A stretch of DNA of 64,000 nucleotides from Parerythrobacter lacustris (GTDB lineage Bacteria > Pseudomonadota > Alphaproteobacteria > Sphingomonadales > Sphingomonadaceae). The translations under genes and the position numbers were made by a program. Of the stretch, positions 44,337 through 53,972 are shown piece after piece. The stretch covers positions 434,001 through 498,000 of the forward strand of contig NZ_JANKHH010000007.1 of NCBI RefSeq assembly GCF_024626475.1, written 5' to 3'. Under the pieces are notes generated by a model, which saw only the letters and a list, made by a program, of their open reading frames with translations, ran no database searches and was not told where the DNA came from. The first letter of the stretch is position 1; each line of letters begins with the position of its first letter.

Positions 44337-45413
44337 ATGAGTTTCGGTAATTCGCCCAAGGGGGCACAGCGACTGGCGACGACGCTTTGGGCGGCTTTAT
44401 TGCTGGCGTTCGCGCCGCAGGCCGCGATGGCACAGGCTGCGCCACCCGCGCCGGTCGAAACCGCCGCCGCTACGGAAACCGTGGCTGGACCGGCGACCGA
44501 TGCCGCAGCCGCTCCCGCAACCGACGCAGCCTCCTCCGCCGCAGCAACGGGCGATTCGAGCTACACCCCGCTCGGGCCGGAGCACATCAAGGGGCAGCCG
44601 ACTGCCAAGGGCTGGGATGTGCAGCAGCAGTATTCGCCGATCGGTCACCAGGCCAATCAGCTGCATATCGGCCTGATTTGGGTGATGGCGATCATCAGTG
44701 CGTTCGTTCTCGGCCTGCTGCTGTGGGTGGTTATCCGCTTCAACAAGAAGGCCAACCCGACCCCGTCGAAGACCACGCACAACACGCTGATCGAAGTCGT
44801 GTGGACGGTGGTGCCGGTGCTGATCCTCGTCGCCATCGCGATCCCCTCGATCGACCTGCTCGCCAAGCAGTACGAAACCCCGCCGAAGGACGCGGTCACC
44901 GTCAAGGCGATCGGGTACCAGTGGTACTGGGGCTATGAATATCCCGACAACGGCGGGTTCGAAGTCGTGTCGAACATGATGCCGGAAGACGAGGCCGAAG
45001 CGAAGGGCTTCCCGGGCCAGCTCGAGGTCGACAACCGCATGGTCGTGCCGGTCAAGACGCCGATCCGCCTGCAAACGACTGCGGCCGACGTGATCCACTC
45101 CTTCGCCGTTCCGTCGCTGTGGTTCAAGCTCGACGCGGTGCCCGGCCGGATCAACGAGAAGCTGCTCTACATCGAAGAGCCCGGCATCTATTACGGCCAG
45201 TGCTCGGAACTGTGCGGCATCAAGCACGGTTACATGCCGATCGCGGTCGAAGCGCTGCCGCGCGACCGGTGGGAGGCCTGGGTCCGCAGCAAGGGCGGCA
45301 CCGTCCAGGGTGACGCGCCCGCAGCCGCGCCGGCCGCAGCAGCGCCCGCCGCCGCCGCGACCCCGGCCGCCGCAGAGACGCCCGCCGCCGCTGCACCGGC
45401 TGCGGCCGAATAG
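44337..45413 (+). CDS. ctaC: Cytochrome c oxidase subunit II
   Basis: The 358-residue protein has a signal peptide (cleavage near AMAQA), an Ala/Pro/Thr-rich linker, two membrane hairpin segments (LHIGLIWVMAIISAFVLGLL and TVVPVLILVAIAIPSIDLL) and the CuA domain, whose ligands are the His of VIHSFAVPS and CSELCGIKHGYM. It accepts electrons from cytochrome c at the periplasmic side. Residues after about 325 are a low-complexity Ala/Pro tail of unknown role. ATG 44337 is chosen over TTG 44328. First gene of the oxidase cluster. Confidence 0.97.
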   Translation: MSFGNSPKGAQRLATTLWAALLLAFAPQAAMAQAAPPAPVETAAATETVAGPATDAAAAPATDAASSAAATGDSSYTPLGPEHIKGQPTAKGWDVQQQYSPIGHQANQLHIGLIWVMAIISAFVLGLLLWVVIRFNKKANPTPSKTTHNTLIEVVWTVVPVLILVAIAIPSIDLLAKQYETPPKDAVTVKAIGYQWYWGYEYPDNGGFEVVSNMMPEDEAEAKGFPGQLEVDNRMVVPVKTPIRLQTTAADVIHSFAVPSLWFKLDAVPGRINEKLLYIEEPGIYYGQCSELCGIKHGYMPIAVEALPRDRWEAWVRSKGGTVQGDAPAAAPAAAAPAAAATPAAAETPAAAAPAAAE

Positions 45414-45448
45414 ACATAAGCATTCGAAAAGAGCGATAGAGACTGACC

Positions 45449-47173
45449 ATGGCCACCACCGCTGAAGGTTTCGACATCCACCACGATGATCACGCGCATG
45501 ACGCGGATCACAAGCCGGGCTTCTTCGCCCGCTGGTTCATGTCGACCAACCACAAGGATATCGGCACGCTCTACCTGATCTTCGCGATTTTCGCGGGGAT
45601 TATCGGCGGTGCGCTGTCGGGCATCATGCGGATGGAACTGGCCGAACCTGGCATCCAGTACCTCGGCTGGTACGTCGACATGATGGGCGGCGAAGCGAGC
45701 TTCGAAGCCAATCTTCATGCTTGGAACGTGATCATCACCGCGCACGGCCTGATCATGGTGTTCTTCATGGTCATGCCGGCGATGATCGGCGGCTTCGGCA
45801 ACTGGTTCGTGCCGCTGATGATCGGCGCGCCGGACATGGCCTTCCCGCGCATGAACAACATCTCGTTCTGGCTGACTGTCGCAGGCTTCCTCAGCCTGTG
45901 CATCTCGCTGTTCGTCCCCGGCGGGGCGGGCGGTAACGGTGCGGGTGTGGGCTGGACGGTCTATGCACCGCTTTCGACCAGCGGCTCGACCGGGCCTGCG
46001 GTGGACTTCGCGATCTTCTCGCTGCACCTTGCCGGTGCCGGCTCGATCCTCGGCGCGACCAACTTCATCACCACCATCTTCAACATGCGCGCGCCGGGCA
46101 TGACCCTGCACAAGATGCCGCTGTTCGTTTGGTCGGTGCTGGTCACCGCCTTCCTGCTGCTGCTCGCGCTGCCGGTGCTGGCCGCCGCGATCACCATGCT
46201 GATCACCGATCGCAACTTCGGCACCACCTTCTTCGATCCGGCGGGCGGCGGCGATCCGGTGCTGTACCAGCACCTGTTCTGGTTCTTCGGCCACCCCGAA
46301 GTCTACATCATGATCCTGCCGGGCTTCGGCATGATCTCGCAGATCGTCGCGACCTTCAGTCGCAAGCCGGTGTTCGGCTACCTCGGCATGGCCTACGCCA
46401 TGGTCGCGATCGGCGTGGTCGGCTTCGTCGTCTGGGCGCACCACATGTATACCGTCGGTCTCGACGTGAACACCAAGATGTATTTCACCGCCGCGACCAT
46501 GGTGATCGCCGTGCCGACGGGTGTGAAGATCTTCAGCTGGATCGCGACGATGTGGGGCGGCTCGATCGAGTTCAAGAGCCCGATGGTGTGGGCGATGGGC
46601 TTCATCTTCCTGTTCACCATCGGCGGCGTGACCGGCGTCTATCTTGCCAATGGCGGCGTGGACGATGTGGTGCACGATACCTACTTCGTCGTCGCACACT
46701 TCCACTACGTGCTGTCGATGGGTGCGGTGTTCTCGCTCTTCGCCGGGTTCTACTACTGGTTCCCCAAGATGAGCGGCAAGATGCACAGCGAGTTCCTCGC
46801 CCACCTGCACTTCTGGGTGTTCTTCATCGGGGTGAACATCATCTTCTTCCCGCAGCACTTCCTCGGCTGGCAGGGCATGCCGCGCCGCTATCCGGACTAT
46901 GCGGAAGCCTATGCCTACTGGAACGAGATTTCCTCGATCGGCTACTACGTCATGGCCGGCTCGATGCTGATCTTCTTCGCCAACCTCGTCTACGCTTTCG
47001 TGGCGGGCAAGAAGGCGGAAGGGAATTACTGGGGCGAAGGCGCAACCACGCTCGAATGGACGCTGTCGAGCCCGCCGCCGTTCCACCAGTTCGAAACCCT
47101 GCCGGTGATCGAGGACCACCACGATTACCACGACCATGGCGGGGCCGCCGACATCACACCTGCCCGCGCCTGA
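45449..47173 (+). CDS. ctaD: Cytochrome c oxidase subunit I
   Basis: The 574-residue haem-copper oxidase subunit has twelve membrane segments. The haem/CuB ligands are in [15 protein letters not shown], the [14 protein letters not shown] loop with the cross-linked His and Tyr, WAHHMYT and [11 protein letters not shown]. The GHPEVY glutamate and the TKMYFTAAT threonine/lysine region show an A1-type proton-pumping enzyme. It reduces oxygen to water. A histidine-rich N- and C-terminus is visible. It follows ctaC by 35 nt. Confidence 0.98.
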   Translation: MATTAEGFDIHHDDHAHDADHKPGFFARWFMSTNHKDIGTLYLIFAIFAGIIGGALSGIMRMELAEPGIQYLGWYVDMMGGEASFEANLHAWNVIITAHGLIMVFFMVMPAMIGGFGNWFVPLMIGAPDMAFPRMNNISFWLTVAGFLSLCISLFVPGGAGGNGAGVGWTVYAPLSTSGSTGPAVDFAIFSLHLAGAGSILGATNFITTIFNMRAPGMTLHKMPLFVWSVLVTAFLLLLALPVLAAAITMLITDRNFGTTFFDPAGGGDPVLYQHLFWFFGHPEVYIMILPGFGMISQIVATFSRKPVFGYLGMAYAMVAIGVVGFVVWAHHMYTVGLDVNTKMYFTAATMVIAVPTGVKIFSWIATMWGGSIEFKSPMVWAMGFIFLFTIGGVTGVYLANGGVDDVVHDTYFVVAHFHYVLSMGAVFSLFAGFYYWFPKMSGKMHSEFLAHLHFWVFFIGVNIIFFPQHFLGWQGMPRRYPDYAEAYAYWNEISSIGYYVMAGSMLIFFANLVYAFVAGKKAEGNYWGEGATTLEWTLSSPPPFHQFETLPVIEDHHDYHDHGGAADITPARA

Positions 47174-47250
47174 TCGGGGCCGACAGGAACGAAACGCTTC
47201 CGGCCGGCCCGCAAGGGTCGGCCGTTTGCTTGCAAGCCGCGAGGTAAGCC

Positions 47251-48210
47251 ATGCCCGAAATGCGCCACATCGAAGTCGGAGAACTGACGCTGCGCTGCGC
47301 GGTAGAAGGCACGGGGCCGCTGGTGATCATGGTCCACGGCTTTCCAGAAAGCTGGTACAGCTGGCGCCACCAGCTCGGCCCCGTCGCCGAAGCGGGCTTC
47401 ACCGCCTGCGCGATCGACGTGCGCGGCTATGGCGGATCGGACAAACCGGAGCCGGTCGAAGCCTATGCGATGGAGCGGATCGTCGGCGATCTGGTTGGGC
47501 TCAAGCAGGCGCTCCAGCCCGATGCGCCCGCCATTCTGGTGGGGCACGATTGGGGCGCGCCGATCGTATGGAACACCGCGCTGACCAACCCGCAGCATTT
47601 CCGCGCAGTCGCCGGCCTGTCGGTCCCCTTTGCCGGGGTGCCGAGCCGCCCGTTCACCGACGTGTTCCGCGAGCATTTCACCAGCCAGGGCCGGTTCTTC
47701 TACCAGGAATATTTCCAGCAGCCGGGCGTGGCCGAGGCCGAAGCCGAGAAGGACCCGCGCGACTGGGTGCAGCGGATGATGTATTCGATCAGCGGCGATG
47801 TGCCGCCGGGCGATTACTGGAGCAAGCCTCTCGGCGCGACCTTCCTCGAAGGCTTGCCCGATCCGCAACCGGTGCCGTGGCTGACCGAGGCGGACATGGA
47901 CTTCTACGAGGGCGAATTCAAAGCCTCGGGCTTCCGTGGGCCGCTCAACCGCTACCGCAACCACGAAGCCGACCATGCATGGCTGCAAGGCTGGAACGGC
48001 CAGCGGATCGAGCAGCCAGCGCTGTTCATTGGCGGCACGCGCGACCCGGCGACCTTCCTGTTCGGCGCGGTGACCGATCCCGTCGGAATGATGAAGCTGT
48101 TCGCGCCGCAGGTCGAAGGCCATGTGCTCGACGGGGTGGGCCATTGGACCCAGCAAGAGCGGCCAGGCGACGTGAACGCGCTGCTGATCGACTGGCTCGG
48201 CCGGATTTGA
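47251..48210 (+). CDS. Alpha/beta hydrolase, soluble epoxide hydrolase-like
   Basis: The 319-residue protein has MVHGFPESWYSWRHQL, the nucleophile elbow LVGHDWGAPIVWN with Asp nucleophile, cap residues with a Tyr pair and FIGGTRDPATF with VGHWTQQERP carrying acid and histidine. This is the epoxide hydrolase pattern. It interrupts the oxidase cluster between ctaD and ctaB and is not homologous to any oxidase assembly factor. ATG 47251 has a GAGGTAAGCC stretch upstream. Confidence 0.88.
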   Translation: MPEMRHIEVGELTLRCAVEGTGPLVIMVHGFPESWYSWRHQLGPVAEAGFTACAIDVRGYGGSDKPEPVEAYAMERIVGDLVGLKQALQPDAPAILVGHDWGAPIVWNTALTNPQHFRAVAGLSVPFAGVPSRPFTDVFREHFTSQGRFFYQEYFQQPGVAEAEAEKDPRDWVQRMMYSISGDVPPGDYWSKPLGATFLEGLPDPQPVPWLTEADMDFYEGEFKASGFRGPLNRYRNHEADHAWLQGWNGQRIEQPALFIGGTRDPATFLFGAVTDPVGMMKLFAPQVEGHVLDGVGHWTQQERPGDVNALLIDWLGRI

Positions 48211-48929
48211 ACGATTTGTGGTCCCGTGAGCGGATGTTTCGCGATGCCTGGCCGGCCCTTCAGGAAATAGAGGCAGATGGCTGGGTTGCACGGCTGACCG
48301 GTGGCGACACGCGGCGCGTCAATTCGATCAACCCACTTGGGCCCGAACACGGCGATGTACGGGACGCTCTCAAACAATTTGCTCCCGCTTATGCCAAAGC
48401 TGACTTGCGAATGATTGTCAGGGTGCCGGATTTTTGCGCCAGAGCCGATGCGGACTTGGCAACTGCTGGGCTGGCGGTCGAAGGGACGACGCGAACCCTG
48501 TCGGCGTCGCTGGCAGGCCGCACTATTCCCGAAGGTCCCAATTTCGAGATCAGCAGCGAACTGTCACCCGATTGGCTCGCGGCCCGGGTGGGGCCGCACG
48601 GCGATCCTGCGACGGCCGCGCTGCTGGCCAAGATTACGGTTCCGGCACTTTTCGTTACGGTAAAGCGCCAGGAAGATGTCGCCGCCATCGGTTTTGCAGC
48701 GCTGGGTGACGGCATTGCTGTCATCGAATCGATCCGCACATTGCCAAAGTTTCAACGGCGCGGATTGGGGCGGCTGTGCATGGAGGCGTTGCTAGGCGCA
48801 TCAGCCCGGGCCGGGGCGAAGACGGCGTGCCTCCAGGTCGATGCCGCCAATAGCGCCGGTCTGGCGCTTTACACCGGGCTTGGCTTCGACCGCCACCTCT
48901 ACGACTATCATTATCGCGTTCCGGCATGA
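48207..48929 (+). CDS. GNAT family N-acetyltransferase
   Basis: The 240-residue protein ends with a canonical GNAT core: [27 protein letters not shown] (acetyl-CoA binding loop RRGLGR) and [30 protein letters not shown]. The N-terminal half ([32 protein letters not shown]) is a second, degenerate GNAT-like module. TTG 48207 overlaps the hydrolase stop; ATG 48234 is also possible. With the hydrolase it forms the two-gene insert in the oxidase cluster. Confidence 0.87.
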   Translation: MNDLWSRERMFRDAWPALQEIEADGWVARLTGGDTRRVNSINPLGPEHGDVRDALKQFAPAYAKADLRMIVRVPDFCARADADLATAGLAVEGTTRTLSASLAGRTIPEGPNFEISSELSPDWLAARVGPHGDPATAALLAKITVPALFVTVKRQEDVAAIGFAALGDGIAVIESIRTLPKFQRRGLGRLCMEALLGASARAGAKTACLQVDAANSAGLALYTGLGFDRHLYDYHYRVPA

Positions 48930-48981
48930 CCGGTTTCACTTCATTCTCGCGCCCGAGGCGCGTATAGGCGCCCCAAGAATC

Positions 48982-49905
48982 ATGACCACTGCGACCACCT
49001 CGACCGTTTCGCTCCCTGCGGACTGGCGCGATTTCTTCGCGCTGACAAAACCGCGCGTGATGACTCTGGTGATCTTTACCGGCCTGTGCGGCCTGCTTGC
49101 TGCACCGGGCACCATCCATCCGGTGATCGCCTTCACCGCGATCCTGTGCATCGCGGTGGGTGCGGGCGGCGCGGCGGCGCTCAACATGTGGTGGGAAGCC
49201 GATCTCGATGCCGGGATGAAGCGGACCGCCAAGCGCCCGATCCCGACCGGGCGGCTGAGCGCGGTCGACGCGCGAGATTTCGGCCTGATCCTTAGCGGCA
49301 TGTCGGTGATGGTGATGGGGCTCGGCGTGGGCTGGCTCGCGGCAGGCATCCTCGCGTTCTCGATCTTCTACTACGCGGTGATCTACACCATCTGGCTCAA
49401 GCCGCGCACGCCGCAGAACATCGTCATCGGGGGCGGGGCGGGGGCCTTCCCCCCGCTGATCGGCTGGGTCGCGGTGACCGGCGATATCACCGCGATGCCG
49501 GTGCTGCTGTTCGCGATCATCTTCATGTGGACCCCGCCGCACTTCTGGGCGCTCGCGCTGTTCGTGCAGATCGACTACGCCAAGGTCGGCATTCCGATGA
49601 TGCCGGTGGTCAAAGGCGAGAAGTCGACCCGCTGGCAGATTCTGCTCTACGCCGCCCTGCTGGTGCCGGTCGCGGCAGCGCCGTGGTTGATCGGCGGGAC
49701 CGGGGCGATCTACGGGATCGCGGCGCTGGCGCTGTCCTTCGCCTTCCTCGTCCTGTCGGTCCCGGTCGCGCTGCGCGTCGCCGAGCCGGGCGATGCGATG
49801 AAGCCCGAAAAGCGCCTGTTCAAGTTCAGCATCCTCTATCTTTTCGCGCTGTTCGCCATGCTCGTCGTCGACGCGGCGCTGCGCAACCAGGGACTCCTCG
49901 CATGA
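48982..49905 (+). CDS. ctaB: Protohaem IX farnesyltransferase
   Basis: CtaB attaches a farnesyl group to haem b, giving haem O, on the way to haem A for the oxidase. The 307-residue protein is a UbiA-type prenyltransferase with about nine membrane segments. The Asp-rich motif appears as [21 protein letters not shown] and the second motif as [22 protein letters not shown]. Stop overlaps the next ATG by 4 nt. Confidence 0.97.
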   Translation: MTTATTSTVSLPADWRDFFALTKPRVMTLVIFTGLCGLLAAPGTIHPVIAFTAILCIAVGAGGAAALNMWWEADLDAGMKRTAKRPIPTGRLSAVDARDFGLILSGMSVMVMGLGVGWLAAGILAFSIFYYAVIYTIWLKPRTPQNIVIGGGAGAFPPLIGWVAVTGDITAMPVLLFAIIFMWTPPHFWALALFVQIDYAKVGIPMMPVVKGEKSTRWQILLYAALLVPVAAAPWLIGGTGAIYGIAALALSFAFLVLSVPVALRVAEPGDAMKPEKRLFKFSILYLFALFAMLVVDAALRNQGLLA

Positions 49906-50024
49906 CCCCCGAAGAACAAACCGAAGTCCGCCGCCGCCAGAAGAGCCGCAACTGGGCACTGGGCGGCGTGCTGCTGTTCATGGTTGTGCTGTTTTATGCC
50001 ATCACCATTGTGCGAATGGGATAA
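49902..50024 (+). CDS. Small single-pass membrane protein of the oxidase cluster (CoxF-like)
   Basis: The 40-residue product [20 protein letters not shown]... has a charged N-terminus and one hydrophobic segment ([17 protein letters not shown]) ending in RMG. Its ATG overlaps the ctaB stop (ATGA). Small proteins of this kind sit between ctaB and ctaG in alphaproteobacterial oxidase operons and are thought to be assembly aids. Confidence 0.8.
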   Translation: MTPEEQTEVRRRQKSRNWALGGVLLFMVVLFYAITIVRMG

Positions 50025-50027
50025 GTG

Positions 50028-50618
50028 ATGACGACGATCGCGCTCGAGAAGAAGAACAACCGCACCGCGCTCTATGCGCTGCTGGGGGCGCTCGCGATGC
50101 TCGGCCTCGGCTATGCCGCGGTGCCGCTTTACCAACTGTTCTGCCAAGTCACCGGCTTCGGCGGGACGACCCAGCGCGCCACCGATGCGGAGGCGAACGG
50201 AGCCGCAGCGCGCGCGGCCGGCGAGGAAATCTCGATCCGGTTCGACGCCAACACCGCGAACGACATGCCGTGGAGCTTCAAGCCGGTGCAGGTAACCCAG
50301 TCGGTTCGCATCGGTCAGCGCCAGCTCGCGTTCTACACCGCGCGCAACGACAGCGACGTGCCGATCACCGGCGCGGCGACCTTCAACGTCGAACCCGAGC
50401 AGACCGGGCGCTACTTCAACAAGATCCAGTGCTTCTGCTTCACCGAGCAGACGCTGCAGCCGGGCGAGGAAATCCGCATGCCCGTGCTGTATTTTGTCGA
50501 CCCGGCGATTCTCGACGACGAGAACGCGAAGGGTGTCGAGCAGATCACCCTCAGCTACACCTTCCACAAGGCGATCGAACAGAAGACCGCATCGGTGGGT
50601 GAGAAACCCGCTTCGTGA
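50028..50618 (+). CDS. ctaG: Cytochrome c oxidase assembly protein (Cox11/CtaG, CuB delivery)
   Basis: The 196-residue protein has one N-terminal membrane anchor (TALYALLGALAMLGLGYAAVPLYQLFCQ) and a periplasmic domain with the copper-binding CFCF in FNKIQCFCFTEQTLQPGEE. Family features MPVLYFVDP and ITLSYTFHK are present. It delivers copper to the CuB site of subunit I. GTG 50025 and ATG 50028 are both possible starts. Confidence 0.96.
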   Translation: MTTIALEKKNNRTALYALLGALAMLGLGYAAVPLYQLFCQVTGFGGTTQRATDAEANGAAARAAGEEISIRFDANTANDMPWSFKPVQVTQSVRIGQRQLAFYTARNDSDVPITGAATFNVEPEQTGRYFNKIQCFCFTEQTLQPGEEIRMPVLYFVDPAILDDENAKGVEQITLSYTFHKAIEQKTASVGEKPAS

Positions 50619-50682
50619 CACTGGACCTGTCCGCTTCGCGCGATTAAGGGCAGGCCAACAGTTCTGACAGGACGAGAGACCC

Positions 50683-51546
50683 ATGGCTGGCGCTAAGAAC
50701 CACGACTATCACATCCTTCCGCCCGACATCTGGCCGCTGATCGGCTCGATCTCGGCACTGACCTTCACCAGCGGCATGGTGCTGTACATGCACGAGATGG
50801 CCAACGCTTACCTCGTGCTCGGCCTCGGCATCGCCGGGCTGATCGCCACCTTCTTCAGCTGGTGGGCCAATGTGGTGAAGGAAGCGCAGACCGGATACCA
50901 CACGCCGGTGGTGCAGCTGCACATGCGCTACGGCATGATCCTGTTCATCGCGTCCGAAGTGATGTTCTTCGTCGGCTGGTTCTGGGCGTTCTTCGATTTC
51001 GCGCTGTTCCCCGCGCCGCTCGAACTTGTGGACGGTGAATGGGTCAACCGCATCGGTGAAGAAGGCGCGGCAGCGCTCGCGGTCTTCCCGGCCAACGGGC
51101 TCGAGGTGCTCGACCCCTTCAGCCTGCCGCTGCTCAACACGCTGATCCTGCTGTGCTCGGGCACCACGGTCACCTGGGCGCACCATTCGCTGATCCATGG
51201 CGACCGCGAAGGTCTCAAGAAGGGGCTGTGGCTGACGATAGGTCTCGGCATCCTGTTCAGCGCGATCCAGGCCTACGAATATGCCCACGCGCCGTTCGGC
51301 TTCGGCGGCAATACCTACAGCTCGGGCTTCTACATGGCGACCGGGTTCCACGGCTTCCACGTGCTGGTCGGGACGATCTTCCTGATCGTCTGCCTCGCCC
51401 GCACCTACAAGGGCCACTTCACCCCGCGCCAGCACTTCGGTTTCGAAGCGGCGGCATGGTACTGGCACTTCGTCGACGTGGTGTGGCTGTTCCTCTTCGT
51501 CGCGGTCTACATCTGGGGCGGCTGGGGCGCACCGGTCCACGGATGA
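50683..51546 (+). CDS. ctaE: Cytochrome c oxidase subunit III
   Basis: The 287-residue polytopic protein of seven membrane segments supports proton uptake by subunit I. Family features are YHTPVVQLHMRYGMILFIASEVMFF, the conserved E near WFWAFFDFALFP, WAHHSLIHGDR, GFYMATGFHGFHVLVGTIFL and HFGFEAAAWYWHFVDVVWLFLF. It is followed by DUF983 with an ATGA overlap. Confidence 0.97.
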   Translation: MAGAKNHDYHILPPDIWPLIGSISALTFTSGMVLYMHEMANAYLVLGLGIAGLIATFFSWWANVVKEAQTGYHTPVVQLHMRYGMILFIASEVMFFVGWFWAFFDFALFPAPLELVDGEWVNRIGEEGAAALAVFPANGLEVLDPFSLPLLNTLILLCSGTTVTWAHHSLIHGDREGLKKGLWLTIGLGILFSAIQAYEYAHAPFGFGGNTYSSGFYMATGFHGFHVLVGTIFLIVCLARTYKGHFTPRQHFGFEAAAWYWHFVDVVWLFLFVAVYIWGGWGAPVHG

Positions 51547-51929
51547 CCTCCGACAATCCGGACAATGCGAAGGGGCAGCCCGGCTTGGCCGAAGCTGCCC
51601 TTTCCGGTCTTTGCCCGCGATGCGGTGCACCGACGCTGTTCGAAGCGATCGCCCAATTCGCCCCGCGCTGCCCGAACTGCGAACTGGATTATACGGGCTT
51701 CAACGTCGGCGACGGGCCGGCGGCGTTCCTGACGCTGATCATCGGCGGCGTGGTCGTCGGGCTCGCGCTGTGGCTCGAAGTGGCGGTTGGCCCGCCATTC
51801 TGGATCCATGCCTTGTTGTGGATCCCGGTGGTGGTGCTGTCGGTGTTTGCGGGTCTGCGGTTTGCCAAGACCTGGCTGATCTACGCCGAGTATCGAAACA
51901 AGGCGGGCGAGGCGGGAAGAGACTCGTGA
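51543..51929 (+). CDS. DUF983 family protein
   Basis: The 128-residue protein has two CxxC zinc-ribbon pairs (LCPRCGAPTLF and RCPNCELDYTGF) followed by two membrane segments. DUF983 genes sit beside ctaE and SURF1 in alphaproteobacteria, and an oxidase-assembly role is inferred from that place only. It overlaps ctaE and SURF1 by 4 nt each. Confidence 0.9.
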   Translation: MTSDNPDNAKGQPGLAEAALSGLCPRCGAPTLFEAIAQFAPRCPNCELDYTGFNVGDGPAAFLTLIIGGVVVGLALWLEVAVGPPFWIHALLWIPVVVLSVFAGLRFAKTWLIYAEYRNKAGEAGRDS

Positions 51930-52498
51930 ACTGGCGTGAAGTTCCCCTCGTATCCAGCGTGATTGTGCTGGCAGCCGTACTAACAATGATCGGCCTCGGC
52001 ATCTGGCAGCTGAACCGGCTGGAAGAGAAGGAAACGCTGATCGCACGCTATGCGGCGGTGCCGGTCGATGCCGCCCGGATCGACTATCCCCCTTCGGATC
52101 AGATCGAAGCCTCGCTCTATCGCCCGGTGCGCGCAACCTGCGAAAAGGTCGCCAGCATCCTCGGCGTCGCGGGCCAGAACCGGCTCGGCATGAGCGGCTT
52201 CTCCCATGTTGCGGAATGCACGCTCGAGGGCGGCATGGAGGCCAAGGTCGCGCTCGGCTGGTCGCGCAATCCGCAGTCGCCCGAATGGAAGGGCGGGGAG
52301 GTGCTGGGTATCCTCGGCCCTGGCGGCAAGATCGTCGCCGACCCGCCGCTTGCCGAACTTGGGCCCTTGGCCAAGCCCGATCCGGCGGATATTCCGAACA
52401 ACCATCTGGCCTACGCCGGGCAGTGGTTCTTCTTCGCGCTGACCGCGCTGGTCATCTACTTTCTCGCCCTGCGCGTGAAGCTGCGCCGTTCGGCGTGA
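51926..52498 (+). CDS. SURF1 family cytochrome oxidase biogenesis protein
   Basis: The 190-residue protein has the SURF1 form of two terminal membrane segments around a periplasmic domain: TMIGLGIWQLNRLEEKETLIARY at the N-terminus and NNHLAYAGQWFFFALTALVIYFLALR at the C-terminus. SURF1 helps insert haem a into subunit I. The GTG start overlaps the DUF983 stop (GTGA). It is somewhat shorter than typical SURF1 proteins. Confidence 0.93.
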   Translation: MNWREVPLVSSVIVLAAVLTMIGLGIWQLNRLEEKETLIARYAAVPVDAARIDYPPSDQIEASLYRPVRATCEKVASILGVAGQNRLGMSGFSHVAECTLEGGMEAKVALGWSRNPQSPEWKGGEVLGILGPGGKIVADPPLAELGPLAKPDPADIPNNHLAYAGQWFFFALTALVIYFLALRVKLRRSA

Positions 52499-52571
52499 GC
52501 AGGGGAACTTGGCGCGCGCCAAGCCTCGCTCGCTTGCCCGGCGCGGCGCGCGCGGCTAACCGCCGGACACG

Positions 52572-53972
52572 ATGAAATACGTCTCTACCCGCGGCAGCGC
52601 CCCGGCGCTCGATTTCGAAGGCGTGACGCTCGCCGGGCTCGCTTCGGACGGCGGGCTCTATGTGCCCGAGGCCTGGCCGCAGTTCAGCGCCGCCGAACTC
52701 GCCGCGATGCGCGGGCTGCACTACGCCGAACTCGCCACGCGGGTGATGCTGCCGTTCGTCGCGGGCAGCCTGAGCGAAGACCAATTGCGCGACCTGTGCC
52801 GCCAAGCCTATGCCCGCTTCGCGCACGCTGCGGTGGTGCCGCTCAGGCAGCTCGACGAACAGCAGTGGCTGCTCGAGCTGTTCCACGGCCCGACGCTGGC
52901 GTTCAAGGACGTTGCTCTGCAACTGCTCGGCCTCCTGTTCGAGACTTTCCTTGCGCGCAGCGGCGACCACCTGACCATTGTCGGCGCGACCAGCGGGGAT
53001 ACCGGCAGCGCGGCGATCGATGCGGTTGCGGGTCGCGAGCGAGTCGATATTTTCATGCTCCACCCCGACGGCCGGGTGAGCGACGTCCAGCGCCGCCAGA
53101 TGACCACGGTGCTCGCCCCCAATGTGCACAACATCGCGATCGACGGCAGCTTCGACGACGCGCAGGCAAGCGTGAAGCGAATGTTCAACGATCCGGCGAT
53201 GACCGGGCGGTTCCACATCGGCGCGGTCAATTCGATCAACTGGGCGCGGCTGATGGCACAGGTGGTGTATTATTTCGCCGCCGCGCTGCAATTGGGCGCA
53301 CCTGAGCGCAAGGTTGCGTTCAGCGTGCCGACCGGAAATTTCGGCGACGTCTTCGCCGGATATGTTGCGGCGCAGATGGGGCTGCCGATCGAGCGGCTGA
53401 TCGTCGCAACCAATGTCAACGACATCCTCCACCGCGCTCTGTCGGACGGCGACTACTCGGCAGGCGAGGTCACACCCACCGCCGCACCGTCGATGGATAT
53501 CCAGGTCAGCTCCAATTTCGAGCGGCTGTTGTTCGACGTCGGCGGGCGCGACGGCTCAGCCTTGGCCGAGCAGATGCGCGGCTTCGAGGCGACCAGGGCC
53601 ATGCGCCTGACCAATGCGCAGCGCGAAGGTGCGGCAACGCTGTTCTCCAGTGCTCGCGCCGATGCTGACGACACGGCGCGCGCGATGCGTTGGGCATACG
53701 AGCAATGCGGCGAAGTGATCGATCCGCACACCGCGATCGGTCTCCATGCGGCGCGCGCGGCAGGCATCGCGACGGATATCCCGGTCGTGACTCTGGCGAC
53801 CGCGCATCCCGCCAAGTTCCGCGATGCGGTCGAACGTTCGACCGGCGTCCGCCCGCCGCTACCCGCCCGGGTAGGCGATCTGTTTGCGCGCGAGGAGCGC
53901 TACGATCGCCTGTCAGGCGATTACGACGACATCGCCGCCTATGTCGCCGAACGCGGCACCGAGTCCCGCTGA
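52572..53972 (+). CDS. thrC: Threonine synthase
   Basis: ThrC converts O-phosphohomoserine to threonine using PLP. The 466-residue protein begins MKYVSTRGSAPALDFEGVTLAG and has the PLP-lysine motif HGPTLAFKDVALQLLG, the phosphate-binding TSGDTGSAA, and VPTGNFGDVFAGYVA. It is the yeast/E. coli-like long form. Its stop overlaps the methyltransferase start (TGATG), and together with SURF1 upstream this order is common in sphingomonads. Confidence 0.97.
   Translation: MKYVSTRGSAPALDFEGVTLAGLASDGGLYVPEAWPQFSAAELAAMRGLHYAELATRVMLPFVAGSLSEDQLRDLCRQAYARFAHAAVVPLRQLDEQQWLLELFHGPTLAFKDVALQLLGLLFETFLARSGDHLTIVGATSGDTGSAAIDAVAGRERVDIFMLHPDGRVSDVQRRQMTTVLAPNVHNIAIDGSFDDAQASVKRMFNDPAMTGRFHIGAVNSINWARLMAQVVYYFAAALQLGAPERKVAFSVPTGNFGDVFAGYVAAQMGLPIERLIVATNVNDILHRALSDGDYSAGEVTPTAAPSMDIQVSSNFERLLFDVGGRDGSALAEQMRGFEATRAMRLTNAQREGAATLFSSARADADDTARAMRWAYEQCGEVIDPHTAIGLHAARAAGIATDIPVVTLATAHPAKFRDAVERSTGVRPPLPARVGDLFAREERYDRLSGDYDDIAAYVAERGTESR

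Noticed and set aside
45230-47137. Long open frame antisense to ctaD and the end of ctaC
   Set aside because: Its His/Asp/Glu/Arg-rich sequence is the reverse complement of conserved oxidase codons and shows no protein family.
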